NCBI GenBank assembly: GCA_023382975.1
Contig: JAHDXO010000031.1
Location: forward strand, 54,846-118,845
DNA: 64,000 bases
From: Pirellulaceae bacterium
GTDB taxonomy: Bacteria > Planctomycetota > Planctomycetia > Pirellulales > Pirellulaceae
Direction of reading: 5' to 3'
Below are positions 43,160 to 52,292 of the stretch, piece after piece. The notes below the pieces were generated by a model. That model made no database searches and had not been told where the DNA came from. It saw nothing but the letters and a program-made list of their open reading frames with translations. Every line of letters begins with the position of its first letter. The stretch's first letter is position 1. A program made the position numbers and the translations under genes.

Positions 43160-45676
43160 ATGACGGCTTTAACGGCCGAGCGGACGTACAGATTGCTTTG
43201 TCGTGCGGCCCTCAGGTGCTTTCAATGGACGAATTGGCGCGTGCGACCGCCTGAAGGCGGTACTACGAACATCGCCTTGGCAGATTCATCTGTCCGCTCC
43301 TCGTTCCGTTGGATGAGGGGGCGAGTCGCTCAACTGCTGATGCTACTGGGAACCTCGCTGGCCGCGGCTTGGGGGACTTCGGCCGAACCGGATTTCCTGG
43401 CCACGCACGCGGAAGCCGTCGCGGCGAACCCCGAGGGGGCGCAATTCGCGATTGAGCTGGCAGATCCACAGCCTCAATACCGCGTCGGACAGTTGATTCC
43501 TGTCGATCTTGTATACACGTTCCGTGAACCGAACAAGTTCCTGATCAACGACGGATTGGCTCGCGGCTCGGGTACCGCTCGGCTCCTGGAGGTCTTCCGC
43601 GTCTCGCCTCCGACAGGGACTCGGCGGCGAACTTCGGACGAGCCGAACTTCTATCACTGGGCGGGTGGCACACCTCGGCGACCTGAAGCCAATCGCGTTT
43701 ATCGCTACCGCGTCTATCTGAACGAGTGGCGACGCTTCGACCAGCCCGGCAAGTATCGCTTCTACAGCACGAGCGCTCGCGTCTGGAGACCGGAGTTTTC
43801 ACCGCCCCGCAACAACGACCTGCGGTTGACGTCGAACTTGGTGGAGTTGGAAATCATACCAGCCACGAGCCAGTGGCAGGACGAGGAACTTCGCATGGCC
43901 GTCGAGGTTCTCGATCGCCACTCCCAGGAGACGGAAGAACACCGGGCGCTGCGACGAGAGGCGCTGCGACGGTTGCGGTATCTGGACATTGAGGCCGCAA
44001 TCCGCGAACTGGCTCGTCGCCATCCGGGCCGCAACGAGGGGGAAGTGTACGACATCGGCATGGGGCTGCACGAGTCGCGGTACAAGGATGCCGCAGTCGA
44101 GGAATTGAAACGCCGTTTGGACGATCGCGATTTCCTTGTGACTGCTCCATTCCTCCTGCAATTAGGGCGTCTGGCTGCCGACATCCAAGTGCCGATCGAC
44201 TACCAGGCATTTCGCGGCGAGGGTTCGCGAGAGCAACTCGATCAGCTCGAGAAAGAACACCGGCTTTCCGAGCATAGGCTCTTCGTCGAATTCTTCCACG
44301 CGGCCTGGGCCGCCGCCGAAACGAAAGAGCCGCTGGTCCGGGCGCGGTCGCTGTTCGAACTGTTCCAGTTTGGAAGCTACAGTAACCTGCGCGACGAGAG
44401 ATTATTGACCTCCGAGCGACGCGTGCAGATCCGCGCGGCGGTGCTGGCCGTTTTCGAGCAGCTTCCGGCAGCCGATCAGAGGTTGTTATTGACTTCGCAC
44501 TGGCGGCAGTTCGGCGGAACCGATTTCCTGCCCGCGCTCCGGCGGTTCATCGCCGTCGCGCCGCGGCGCGAAAAGGGGGCCGATTTGCCCCTACCGATCG
44601 ATTCGGCGTTCTGCCGCCTTGTTGAACTCGCGCCCGAAGAAGGTCACTCGTTGGTCCTCGCCGAGCTTCGACGTGAAAGGCCGCGGGCCTCACTCCATTC
44701 GCTGACGCTCTTGCCCGATCGGCCAATTCCCGAACTGGACGATTCGCTGGCCACGCGATTGGAACAGAGCATCGACAATCTGGGCGATGCCGAGTTGGCT
44801 GCGGCGTTGGTGGCCCGCTACGGTTCGGCGGCCGTCTACGACCGCGTTCGCCAAGTGTACGGCGACAAAGGCGGATCGTGGGCGTGTAACCTACAGGCCT
44901 CGATGCTCGCCTATTTCCTGCGCCACAATTCACGAGAAGGCAGGCAGTTGGTAGGCCAAGCCCTTGACGCCAGGGAACGGACCCGCTGCTACCGCACTTT
45001 ATTAACCGACGTGGCCGGGGTACAGATGACGGCCGAGTTGGAGCGGATCGCCATCGGACGTCTCGACGACGATAATCTGGAGATCGCGGCCGACGCCCTG
45101 CGGGTTCTACAGCGGCACGGTTCCCCGGCGGTTGAGGAAATTATCTGGCAGCGATTCGCGAAGTGGCACGCGGCGTGGAAAGACCGCGGCGGCGAGTTGA
45201 AAGTCGGCGGCGGTGCTCAGGCAGACTCGCAAGTCCGCTTCGAGTCTGCGCTCGTCGACGCGGTGATCTACGGCAGGAATTGGTTCACCGACCCGCCCAA
45301 GCTGAAGCGTCTGCGTTCGCTGTGCCTGACCGAGCCGAACCGGACGCTCGTCGATCACCGGCTCGATAGCTGGCGCGAACCGGTGGCCATCCAATTCAGC
45401 GCGGGAACGGAGAGCGAATTCCCCAGCGCCCGCCCATCGTTTCAACGCGGTACGCCGTCGTACGATTGCTGGTTCGTGGCTCAGTACACCGCCCACTCGC
45501 TGGCCGCCGTCAAAGAGCTGCTGGCGCGTTTTCCCCAGGGCACGACGCTCAGCTTTCCCACCGGCATGCTGAGCGACCCACAAGCTGAAGAGCAGCTTTT
45601 TGGTGACTTGCAGCAGTACGTTGCAGCACACGGGCTGAAGCTCGTCGAGACCACGTTGCGGAGAAACGGTTCCTGA
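43160..45676 (+). CDS. Large exported protein with beta-sandwich and helical-repeat region
   Basis: 838 residues from ATG 43160, which has an excellent GGAGGGA site. An internal ATG at 43313 opens a standard signal peptide (MRGRVAQLLMLLGTSLAAAW), so the true start may be 787 residues shorter-form. Residues about 100-240 are beta-rich (FAIELADPQPQYRVGQLIPV, YRYRVYLNEWRRFDQPGKY). The rest is helical, with HEAT-like pieces (EIAADALRVLQRHGSPAVEE). No enzymatic motif was recognised. A palindrome at 43246-43261 lies between the two candidate starts and may have displaced the original leader. Confidence 0.6.
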   Translation: MTALTAERTYRLLCRAALRCFQWTNWRVRPPEGGTTNIALADSSVRSSFRWMRGRVAQLLMLLGTSLAAAWGTSAEPDFLATHAEAVAANPEGAQFAIELADPQPQYRVGQLIPVDLVYTFREPNKFLINDGLARGSGTARLLEVFRVSPPTGTRRRTSDEPNFYHWAGGTPRRPEANRVYRYRVYLNEWRRFDQPGKYRFYSTSARVWRPEFSPPRNNDLRLTSNLVELEIIPATSQWQDEELRMAVEVLDRHSQETEEHRALRREALRRLRYLDIEAAIRELARRHPGRNEGEVYDIGMGLHESRYKDAAVEELKRRLDDRDFLVTAPFLLQLGRLAADIQVPIDYQAFRGEGSREQLDQLEKEHRLSEHRLFVEFFHAAWAAAETKEPLVRARSLFELFQFGSYSNLRDERLLTSERRVQIRAAVLAVFEQLPAADQRLLLTSHWRQFGGTDFLPALRRFIAVAPRREKGADLPLPIDSAFCRLVELAPEEGHSLVLAELRRERPRASLHSLTLLPDRPIPELDDSLATRLEQSIDNLGDAELAAALVARYGSAAVYDRVRQVYGDKGGSWACNLQASMLAYFLRHNSREGRQLVGQALDARERTRCYRTLLTDVAGVQMTAELERIAIGRLDDDNLEIAADALRVLQRHGSPAVEEIIWQRFAKWHAAWKDRGGELKVGGGAQADSQVRFESALVDAVIYGRNWFTDPPKLKRLRSLCLTEPNRTLVDHRLDSWREPVAIQFSAGTESEFPSARPSFQRGTPSYDCWFVAQYTAHSLAAVKELLARFPQGTTLSFPTGMLSDPQAEEQLFGDLQQYVAAHGLKLVETTLRRNGS
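43246..43261. repeat. Palindrome ACCGCC-TGAA-GGCGGT
   Basis: A short perfect stem near the N-terminal coding part of the large (+) gene, followed by ACTACGAAC. It is the kind of short palindromic repeat scattered elsewhere in the window. Confidence 0.5.
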
Positions 45677-45720
45677 CGGCTTTTCCGTCGGTCATGCTCG
45701 CGATCCTGCCGTTGAATACT

Positions 45721-47076
45721 TCAATACGCGAGACCTCGAAAGTTCTGCAACCGGTGGAACGTGAGCAGGTTGCCGTCGTGCGCGGACTTGGCTCGCTGGT
45801 CGCCGCTGCGGCTGAGGATCACGAGGTCGTCGCCGTCGATCGCCATCGACGCGTAATGTCGCGAAGCGTGCTCGGCAGGCCCGACGGCGACCAAGCCGGC
45901 GAAGCACCAGTCGATCATGTTCTTGGAGAAATGCAATTGCAGCCGGCGGCGCTCGTTGTTCGGCAGGTTGTAGCGGTCGGCCGGCATCCGGTCGGGCCGG
46001 ATCATGCTGTCGGTGGCCTGGGTCGAGAGCAGCCAGTAGAGCTTCGTCGGCTCGTCATACAGCACATGGAACTTCATCTGCCCGCCGGGACAGGGCGCGT
46101 AGAGCATCGTTTTGCCGGAGGGCGTCTTTTCCAGCATCGTCGTCATCGCGCCGGTGCCCGGCTCGTCGCCCTGTTCGACCACCTTGGCGATGCAGGCGTA
46201 ACCGGTGCCGCCGGTATGGGCACGCATCCACAGATGGAACGTCTTGCCGCTCGGGTCGTGCCAGAAGTGGTCTGGGTCGGTGAACTGCACGACGTTCGTT
46301 TCCAGCCAACCGCTGGGGGCCATGTGCCGGCCTGGGGCGGCCTCGCTCCCGCGCGGATACGGGGCGTGGAAGAACGGAATGCCGAAAAAGTCCTGATTGC
46401 CGTCCGGGTAGGTATCGCGAAACACGAGTTCGGAAGCGAAGGTCCAGTTCCCGGCACGCGTGAGATCGGCGTCCAACCGGCCCCGCAACAGCACGGGCGC
46501 CAATTCACTCCACGCGATCCGGCCGCCGGTATATCGTTCCATCGGGATGTACACACACCCGTTGGCGCAGCGATAGTTGTGGGCGTGCCCCGTCCAGAAT
46601 TGCCCGTCCGTCAACTTCGCGACGGCCGACCACGTGGTGCCGTGGTCGTTGGAACGGATGATCATCAGATCCGCGGCCTGACCGAGTACATACAAGTTCT
46701 TTCCGGCCACGAAAGGAGTCGCATGAAAGAACGGGAAATCGGCGCGGTGCGTCCAAGTCAGCCCGCCGTCATCCGACGTGAATACCTTGCCCTGGACGAG
46801 ATTGCTTCCTCGGCGGCCCTTCGGCTCAGGCCAGTCTGTCATCCCCGGCCCGCCCAGATCGAGCGTGGCCACCAGCCGCCCGCCGTCCAATCGCACGATC
46901 CCGGGGCTGTAGGCAAACACGCGCGCCGGATCGGGCGATTCGAAGACGGTAACGAACTCCTGGGCCAGCGGCCGGATCGCTTGGGCGTCGGCGATGGCAG
47001 AATACAGAGTGGTTGCTGCTACAATCGCCATTACGGACACGAGCTTCACAGATGCAGGTACCGGGTGCAATTTCAC
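45721..47076 (-). CDS. Secreted sialidase-like (BNR) protein
   Basis: 451 residues. GTG 47076 is taken as the start because AAGGAG stands eight bases upstream and a signal peptide (VKLVSVMAIVAATTLYSA) follows. Asp-boxes TSDDGGLTWTH and SNDHGTTWSA mark a sialidase-type propeller; no RIP motif was seen. The central part includes DPDHFWHDPSGKTFHLWMRA. It probably cuts terminal sugars from a glycan; specificity is not evident. Confidence 0.8.
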   Translation of the reverse strand: MKLHPVPASVKLVSVMAIVAATTLYSAIADAQAIRPLAQEFVTVFESPDPARVFAYSPGIVRLDGGRLVATLDLGGPGMTDWPEPKGRRGSNLVQGKVFTSDDGGLTWTHRADFPFFHATPFVAGKNLYVLGQAADLMIIRSNDHGTTWSAVAKLTDGQFWTGHAHNYRCANGCVYIPMERYTGGRIAWSELAPVLLRGRLDADLTRAGNWTFASELVFRDTYPDGNQDFFGIPFFHAPYPRGSEAAPGRHMAPSGWLETNVVQFTDPDHFWHDPSGKTFHLWMRAHTGGTGYACIAKVVEQGDEPGTGAMTTMLEKTPSGKTMLYAPCPGGQMKFHVLYDEPTKLYWLLSTQATDSMIRPDRMPADRYNLPNNERRRLQLHFSKNMIDWCFAGLVAVGPAEHASRHYASMAIDGDDLVILSRSGDQRAKSAHDGNLLTFHRLQNFRGLAY

Positions 47077-47093
47077 AATGTTGCTCCTTGGAT

Positions 47094-47444
47094 TTACGGT
47101 GCCAAGCGGGGTTGAGATAGGGGAATCGAGGAGATCCAAATGTCTTCCTTGCCCATCGAATGCTGAACGTACAGGGTGCCGTCATGGATCACAGCGGACG
47201 GATGCTGGGCACCTCCGCCCCGGCTGTGGATTTCGCCGGTGAGGATGACGAGAATATTCGGCTTGGCGGCCTCGGCGGCGGCAGGCGCCGGAACGCCAAG
47301 GAATGCCAGCAGTGCGGCGCTTCGTCGCGCAGCAGAAAGTCCACTCGCCATCGAGCGATACAACTCTGCGCAGGTTTTCCGCAGCCTGCGAGGACGCACC
47401 GGTTGCGAGGATGATGGTGAATGTGAGAATCCATTTCATCAAGG
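47094..47444 (-). pseudogene. Composite of three gene scraps: GH2 start, sulfatase start, sialidase end
   Basis: From the right, MKWILTFTIILATGASSQAA followed by NLRRVVSLDGEWTF is a signal peptide plus the opening of a GH2 beta-galactosidase. In another frame, ALLAFLGVPAPAAAEAAKPN and ILVIL is a sulfatase leader. This changes without a break into GAQHPSAVIHDGTLYVQHSM and GKEDIWISSIPL, the end of a BNR sialidase. Three families in 350 bases show repeated deletion joining. Confidence 0.6.
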
Positions 47445-47560
47445 TTCAGGGCCTCCTGTCAGGTGATGCGATTGCAGTGTGGCTCGCACCCGAAGTCTAA
47501 CCGCCGCGGCCCCTGAGCAAAAGCGGATTCAGTCCGACAAGGCCGACTCTGCGCCGCCGG

Positions 47561-47749
47561 TCAAATCGCCGCGCGGCGCACCGGAGCGATCTCGACAAGG
47601 CCGGCCTTCTGCGCGCGCTCCAACTGCATCGCGAACTCGGGGGTGAGTGGAAGCAATCGAGCGGCGGACTCGTCCGCGGCACTCAGCGCGGCCTGCGGCA
47701 TCAGCAGCAGTGCGGTAAGAAGGGTGAGGCGGGGCTTCATGGCCTTCAT
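47561..47749 (-). CDS. Truncated exported protein (signal peptide plus 35 residues)
   Basis: 62 residues: MKAMKPRLTLLTALLLMPQA, then ESAARLLPLTPEFAMQ and a short tail ending APVRRAAI. The leader is of the MKPT-type shared by neighbours. The mature part is too short for an enzyme, so it is likely the start of a deleted gene, although the frame is intact. Confidence 0.45.
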   Translation of the reverse strand: MKAMKPRLTLLTALLLMPQAALSAADESAARLLPLTPEFAMQLERAQKAGLVEIAPVRRAAI

Positions 47750-47772
47750 ACTCCTGGTCCTGTTGTCGGCGA

Positions 47773-48978
47773 CTAACGTGCTCTCCCGAGCAGTGTGGTG
47801 ATGTCGCGACCGTTGAGCAGCCAGCTCAGGTTGAACGAGACCACTTGAACCGCTTCGTGGCACCCTTTCGGACCGCCTTCGAACAGGAGGTAGATTTTCC
47901 CCTGGCTTGGCGTCCCGCTCCGGCCCATGCCGAGATTGGAATAGGCGCTGGGGCCATCGTAGACCAACCGCTTGACCGGCCAAGTGCGGCCGCCGTCGAA
48001 GCTGGCCCAGACGGTGGCTTTCTCGCGGCCCGTCACGATCGAGGCACCGACCTGTTTGGGCATCACGCCGGCGTCGACGTCCACGTTGCTGTAAAGGAGG
48101 ATGTTGTGGCCGGGGACGGGCAGGCGGATCATCCCGCCCATCAGGCCGTAGGAGGTGCCGCGCGCGCCGTCGGGCAGGTCGGGACTGCGGTAGGCGCCGA
48201 TCCACAGATCGCCGCCGTCGTCGCTGTGGGCCAGGAAGCGGTTGCCGCGGCTCATGTGCTCGCGGGAGTTGTAGAGAATGCTGCCGTCGGAAAGTTCGGC
48301 CAGCGCCGCCTCGCCGGTGCCGAGCACGGGGAACGGCTTGCTGGTCTGCCAGACTGCGCCGCCGTCGTCGCTGTAGAGCGCGGTGCTGTAGTGGTAGGGC
48401 CTCCACTCGACAGCGTTGGAACTCGTCGGCCCCATGACCCGCGCCGGCATGATGAGCCGGCCGTTGTGCTTGCCGAACGCGAGTGTGATGCCGCACTGCA
48501 TGGCCGCCACGCCCTCGGTCTTCGGGATGTTCCCGAATCCATCGGGCCGCACCTGCACGCTCTCGCGCGTCCAGGTCGCGCCCGAATCGCGACTGCGGTA
48601 GAGCCAGCCGGCGGCCGGATTGACGTACAGGATGTCGCCCTTCGTTTCGTCTACCAGCGCGCGGCCGCCCTTGGCATCGGGAGCGATCTCGATGTCGGCG
48701 TCCCAAGTCTTGCCCCCGTCGAGGCTGCGCCGGCAGTTGCCGCCACCGGGCGACTGGAACGTCACCACCGTGCCGTCTTTCGCGGTGAGGACGCCGCCCC
48801 AGCCGCCGCGCTTCTCCCAAAGCTGCTGCATGGGAACAAAGAGCGGCTCTCCCAGGAACTCTTCCAAGCGGGACGCGACGGCATAACCGCCGTCGTCGTC
48901 GGTCTGTGGCGTCTGCGCATGCAGCACACCCAGCGGCGCGAGCAGCAGGACGGTGAGGAGGGCAAGAGTTGGTTTCAT
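47773..48978 (-). CDS. Secreted exo-sialidase-like protein
   Basis: 401 residues, signal MKPTLALLTVLLLAPLGVLH. Asp-boxes at SLDGGKTWD, SRDSGATWTR, SDDGGAVWQ, SDDGGDLW and SFDGGRTWP describe a complete six-bladed propeller. The ATG follows AAGGAG and overlaps the stop of the upstream fragment (48975), so translation was coupled. Exported glycosidase; the linkage is not visible. Confidence 0.85.
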   Translation of the reverse strand: MKPTLALLTVLLLAPLGVLHAQTPQTDDDGGYAVASRLEEFLGEPLFVPMQQLWEKRGGWGGVLTAKDGTVVTFQSPGGGNCRRSLDGGKTWDADIEIAPDAKGGRALVDETKGDILYVNPAAGWLYRSRDSGATWTRESVQVRPDGFGNIPKTEGVAAMQCGITLAFGKHNGRLIMPARVMGPTSSNAVEWRPYHYSTALYSDDGGAVWQTSKPFPVLGTGEAALAELSDGSILYNSREHMSRGNRFLAHSDDGGDLWIGAYRSPDLPDGARGTSYGLMGGMIRLPVPGHNILLYSNVDVDAGVMPKQVGASIVTGREKATVWASFDGGRTWPVKRLVYDGPSAYSNLGMGRSGTPSQGKIYLLFEGGPKGCHEAVQVVSFNLSWLLNGRDITTLLGRAR

Positions 48979-49404
48979 GGGCTCGGTTCTCCTTTCAAGT
49001 GCAATTCTACTTTCTCGACTTTCACCGGACGAGAGGGCGGGAATGGGCCGGTCCGGTGTCCGGAGAGGGCAAGGGTGTAGGGGCCGCGTTTCAGGGACTC
49101 GACGGGGACGTGGTACTCGATCCGCGTGAGCTTCTGCCCATCAACGACGAGCCGTAGCCTTCGTTGTGCGCGTATCGTGACCTCGGACGACTGCATCGCC
49201 TCGCGATTGTGCGTCACGCCATGGCGACTCGGGGAAATGATCCGCCGTCACGCGGATCGTGTCTCGCAACGACTGGGCTTTCTCCCGGGCACGGTCCACA
49301 ACCACGGCCGGGAACCGTCTGCCTCGCAGTAAGAACTGCAGTTCGCCTGAACCCAAGCTTCGCGGCCCGCCTTGCGGCGACAGAAGCAGGGCGAAACCGG
49401 ACAA
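48975..49404 (-). pseudogene. Frameshifted fragment of an unidentified protein end
   Basis: One frame gives LRDTIRVTADHFPESPW; after a shift around 49230 a second gives REAMQSSEVTIRAQRRLRLV and YHVPVESLKRGPYTLALSG to a stop that overlaps the next ATG by four bases. The pieces look like one beta-rich C-terminal domain broken by a frameshift. Family unknown. Confidence 0.4.
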
Positions 49405-49478
49405 TGGCAGTGGATCGCGTTGACCATGCCAGCTCTCGGAGCAGGGCGGATTGTCAGCCCACTGGGGGAGAAAGGAGC

Positions 49479-49764
49479 CTACTTTGCAACGCCCGGGGCA
49501 TTGTTGCCTGCCACCTCCGAACAGTTGGAAAACTGGATCGGCGGCAGCTCGGTTCCGGGCTTCAATCCAAAGCGTTCCGGCGTTAACCAGCCCTTCTGGT
49601 GACCAAGCACATTGTCGGCAATGGTGAGCTCCCGAGTCGAGGTGACGACGATTGCCGGATAGGGTGATTCGGAGATCCGGTTGCCGTTGATCGCGATGCG
49701 GTTGTGGGCGCCGGACGGGGCTTCCTTGCCGTTGCCGCCCACGGCCGTGACAAGAATGGATACA
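49479..49764 (-). pseudogene. C-terminal fragment of a right-handed beta-helix protein
   Basis: Reads AHNRIAINGNRISESPYPAI, VVTSTRELTIADNVLGHQ and LPPIQFSNCSEVAGNN. These NRIxIxGN-type coils belong to pectate-lyase-like beta-helices. It starts directly at the truncation point of the gene at 49765, out of frame with it. Confidence 0.6.
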
Positions 49765-50820
49765 TCACGGCACCTTCGGCCAGTTGGCGAGCGAGCCGTC
49801 CACCTGAATCTGCGTCGCGGGCGGCTGCGGCACATGGCCGATGCGCGGCAGCACGTGAGCGAGATACCACGAGCGCCAGAGATTCTGCGCGCGCACCACA
49901 TCGTCGCCCTGCCAGAACAGCAGCGTGATCGACGGCGTGCGAGTCGCTTCGCCCGGCTTCAGCACCAGACGCGTGAGTTGCTGCCCCGCCTTCACGCGCA
50001 AACCGCGCTCGTGATCGCGCGTGAACGTCGCCTCCCACTGCCCCGGCCAGCCGACCGCGAGAATCACGCCTCCGCCGGGCTGCTGCAGATTCCAATACGG
50101 CCAGCCATCGGGCCCGTCCGACGATTTGCCCGACACCTTGTCGCCCGCGACCGGTGGCGAACAACTCTTCACCGCGCCGGGAGTGAGCGTGAGCGCATAC
50201 GGACGAAAGCTCTCCGGCAGGCATGAGTCGCCACGGACACCGTGCAGCACGAACTCGCCCGCGTTCTCGCGCTCGAACGTCACATCCAGTCCTTGGATGT
50301 TTTCCAGAATCGGCGTGCTGCTGGTGCCGACGTTCCGAAAATAGACCGTCCATTCGACAGCAGGGAAATCGGGATATTCGACGGCCACACAGCGGACCCG
50401 CAGGCCCGTCTTGTCGTCGGCGTAGGTCAACGTGTGCTCGGTGCGGCAGTCGTCCAGACTGCGGGAAGCACGAGTGGGCTTCCACCAAAGCTCGCGGAAT
50501 GACCTGCCATCATGCGTGAACGAAAACGGCGGCTCGATCGTCAAGGGCGGACGGTCCGCCGGCCTTTCCTCGCCCCCGACGAATCTTAGCGCCGTCCAAA
50601 AGGCCGCTTCTTTCTGTGCGCCCACCGTCGGCTCAGCGGCCTGGCCCGGTGCGCGCATCACCAGCCACAAGATTGGCAGCAACAGCAAAGCGTAGCCAAA
50701 GTCGTGAGACTTCGGTCTGAATTTCGCCTCCGAAGTCGCACGACTCCGGCTACGCGAATCGGTGAACCGCCGAGTATTCTTCAGTCGAACTGCCAGGGCG
50801 AATGGTGGGATCGGTTTCAT
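49765..50820 (-). pseudogene. Truncated GH36-like alpha-galactosidase (N-terminal domain only)
   Basis: 351 residues: FRELWWKPTRASRSLDDCRT, YPDFPAVEWTVYFRNVGT, GWPGQWEATFTRDHERGL and ITLLFWQGDDVVRAQNLWRS match the beta-supersandwich of secreted GH36-type galactosidases. It ends VDGSLANWPKVP, just where the catalytic TIM barrel should begin, so activity is unlikely. The ATG overlaps the stop of the upstream sulfatase (ATGA). The normal signal peptide (LLLLPILWLVMRAPGQA) is preceded by an in-frame palindromic insertion at residues about 22-44. Confidence 0.65.
50690..50755. repeat. Palindromic element inside the signal-peptide region of the GH36-like gene
   Basis: Two 26-base arms with three mismatches (core GTCGTGAGACTTCGG against CCGAAGTCGCACGAC) around a 14-base loop. 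It is translated in frame as SRATSEAKFRPKSHDFGYA, placing a charged stretch in front of the hydrophobic leader. Confidence 0.75.
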
Positions 50821-52157
50821 GGTCGAGGCTTTGCTTCACCAGATGGGTTTCTCGTCGAAAGAGCGTGTGTTTCCTCGCGGATCTGCCGCGCTGATTCGCT
50901 GAGGCGTTTCACAACATCAGGATGCTGCGCGGCGACATTGGGGGTCTCCGCGATGTTGGATGTCAGGTTGTAGAGTTCGGGAGGCGTCGAGAGATGGAGC
51001 TTCCAATGCTTCTCTCGGAAGGATTCCCCCCGGTTCCGATTGTAGCCATAGAGCGAGTAGAGCGTGGTCCGGGGCGAGTGCATGTCCTTCTGACCGAGCA
51101 GCACGGGACTTAGATCGTAGCCATCCAACTTGCGCGATTCCGGATGCGGCGATCCGGCGAGGCGCGCGAACGTGGGCAGAAGGTCGAGCGTGGTGAGGAA
51201 TTCTCCACATACCCGAGCCGCAGGCACCATGCCCGGCCACCACGCGATGCAGGGTACGCGCAGGCCGCCTTCGAGCACGGTGTGCTTGGTGCCGCGAAAC
51301 GGAGCGGCAGTGCCCGGCGTATTGCGTTCGGGACCGTTATCGCTGGTGAAGATGACGAGCGTCTTCTGCGCGAGGCCCAGCGCACGCAGCTTGGCGAGAA
51401 GCTGTCCGGTGCTGTCGTCAACTTCTTCTACCGCATCCCCATAAAGCCCGCGCTGCGACTTGCCTTTGAATCTTGGTGAGGCATCGAACGGGATGTGCGG
51501 CATCGCGTGCGCAAGGTAGAGGAAGAACGGTCGTTCCCGGTTGGCCTCGATGAACTTCAACGCCTCCGCCGTGTAGAGTCCGGTCATCTCGGCGGGAACG
51601 GCTGGCCGTCTTTCGACCACATCGCCGCGCAGGACCGGCATGCCGCCTTCGTTGACGAAGTGGTCGGTCTCCCAGTGGTCGAGGTTGTGCAACACGCCGT
51701 AGTAACTGTCGAAGCCCTGGTCCAGGGGCCTCATTCCCTTGACGAAACCGAGGTGCCACTTGCCGATGCAGCCCGTCGCATAGCCCGCCGGTTTCAACAC
51801 CTCCGCCAGCGTCACTTCGCTGCCCGCGAGGCCGTTCGTCGCATCGGGCCGCAACACGCCTGTCGCGAGCCCGACGCGCCCCGGATACTTGCCCGTCATC
51901 AACGCCGCGCGCGACGGCGTGCAAAGCGCAGAGGTCACCGAGAAATCGGTCAAACGCGTGCCTTCCGCGGCCATACGGTCCAGATGCGGCGTGCGGATGT
52001 CCTGCGCTCCATTGCAGCCGAGGTCACCGTAGCCGAGGTCATCGGCCAGGATGAGGATGATGTTGGGTTTGCCCGCTGGTGCGTTGGCGGCATGCAGCGT
52101 CATCGGCGGAGCGAGCAGGAGAGCGGTCAGCAGTGTCACTGGCGAGACAATGTTCAT
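50817..52157 (-). CDS. Secreted arylsulfatase (S1 family)
   Basis: 446 residues. Signal MNIVSPVTLLTALLLAPPM, then PNIILILADDLGYGDLG with the metal-binding Asp pair, and CTPSRAALMTGKYPGRVG with the Cys 79 destined to become formylglycine (CxPSR). KWHLG, TSDNGPERN and GTKHTVLEGGLRVP complete the active site. Removes sulfate esters from a glycan or aryl substrate after maturation by a formylglycine-generating enzyme, not seen in the window. ATG 52157 follows GGAG. The leader is close in sequence to that of the sulfatase at 58466. Confidence 0.93.
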   Translation of the reverse strand: MNIVSPVTLLTALLLAPPMTLHAANAPAGKPNIILILADDLGYGDLGCNGAQDIRTPHLDRMAAEGTRLTDFSVTSALCTPSRAALMTGKYPGRVGLATGVLRPDATNGLAGSEVTLAEVLKPAGYATGCIGKWHLGFVKGMRPLDQGFDSYYGVLHNLDHWETDHFVNEGGMPVLRGDVVERRPAVPAEMTGLYTAEALKFIEANRERPFFLYLAHAMPHIPFDASPRFKGKSQRGLYGDAVEEVDDSTGQLLAKLRALGLAQKTLVIFTSDNGPERNTPGTAAPFRGTKHTVLEGGLRVPCIAWWPGMVPAARVCGEFLTTLDLLPTFARLAGSPHPESRKLDGYDLSPVLLGQKDMHSPRTTLYSLYGYNRNRGESFREKHWKLHLSTPPELYNLTSNIAETPNVAAQHPDVVKRLSESARQIREETHALSTRNPSGEAKPRP

Positions 52158-52181
52158 GTTGGGCTCCAAGCGTCTAGATCT

Positions 52182-52253
52182 TCACTCGCAAAGCCGCGCG
52201 GAGGTGTCGCTGCAGCAGGCGGCGGTGGTCCGGAGGAAGTCGCGGCGTTTCAT
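52182..52253 (-). pseudogene. Orphan Tat leader mini-frame
   Basis: A GGGAGAACC ribosome site, then MKRRDFLRTTAACCSDTS and four more codons before a stop (23 residues). The KRRDFLRTTAA twin-arginine start is that of a lost oxidoreductase or hydrolase. It lies 25 bases upstream of the sulfatase start and may still be translated. Confidence 0.55.
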
Positions 52254-52292
52254 GGTTCTCCCTTCGTCTCGGCCTTCTGGGACGGGCTGAAG

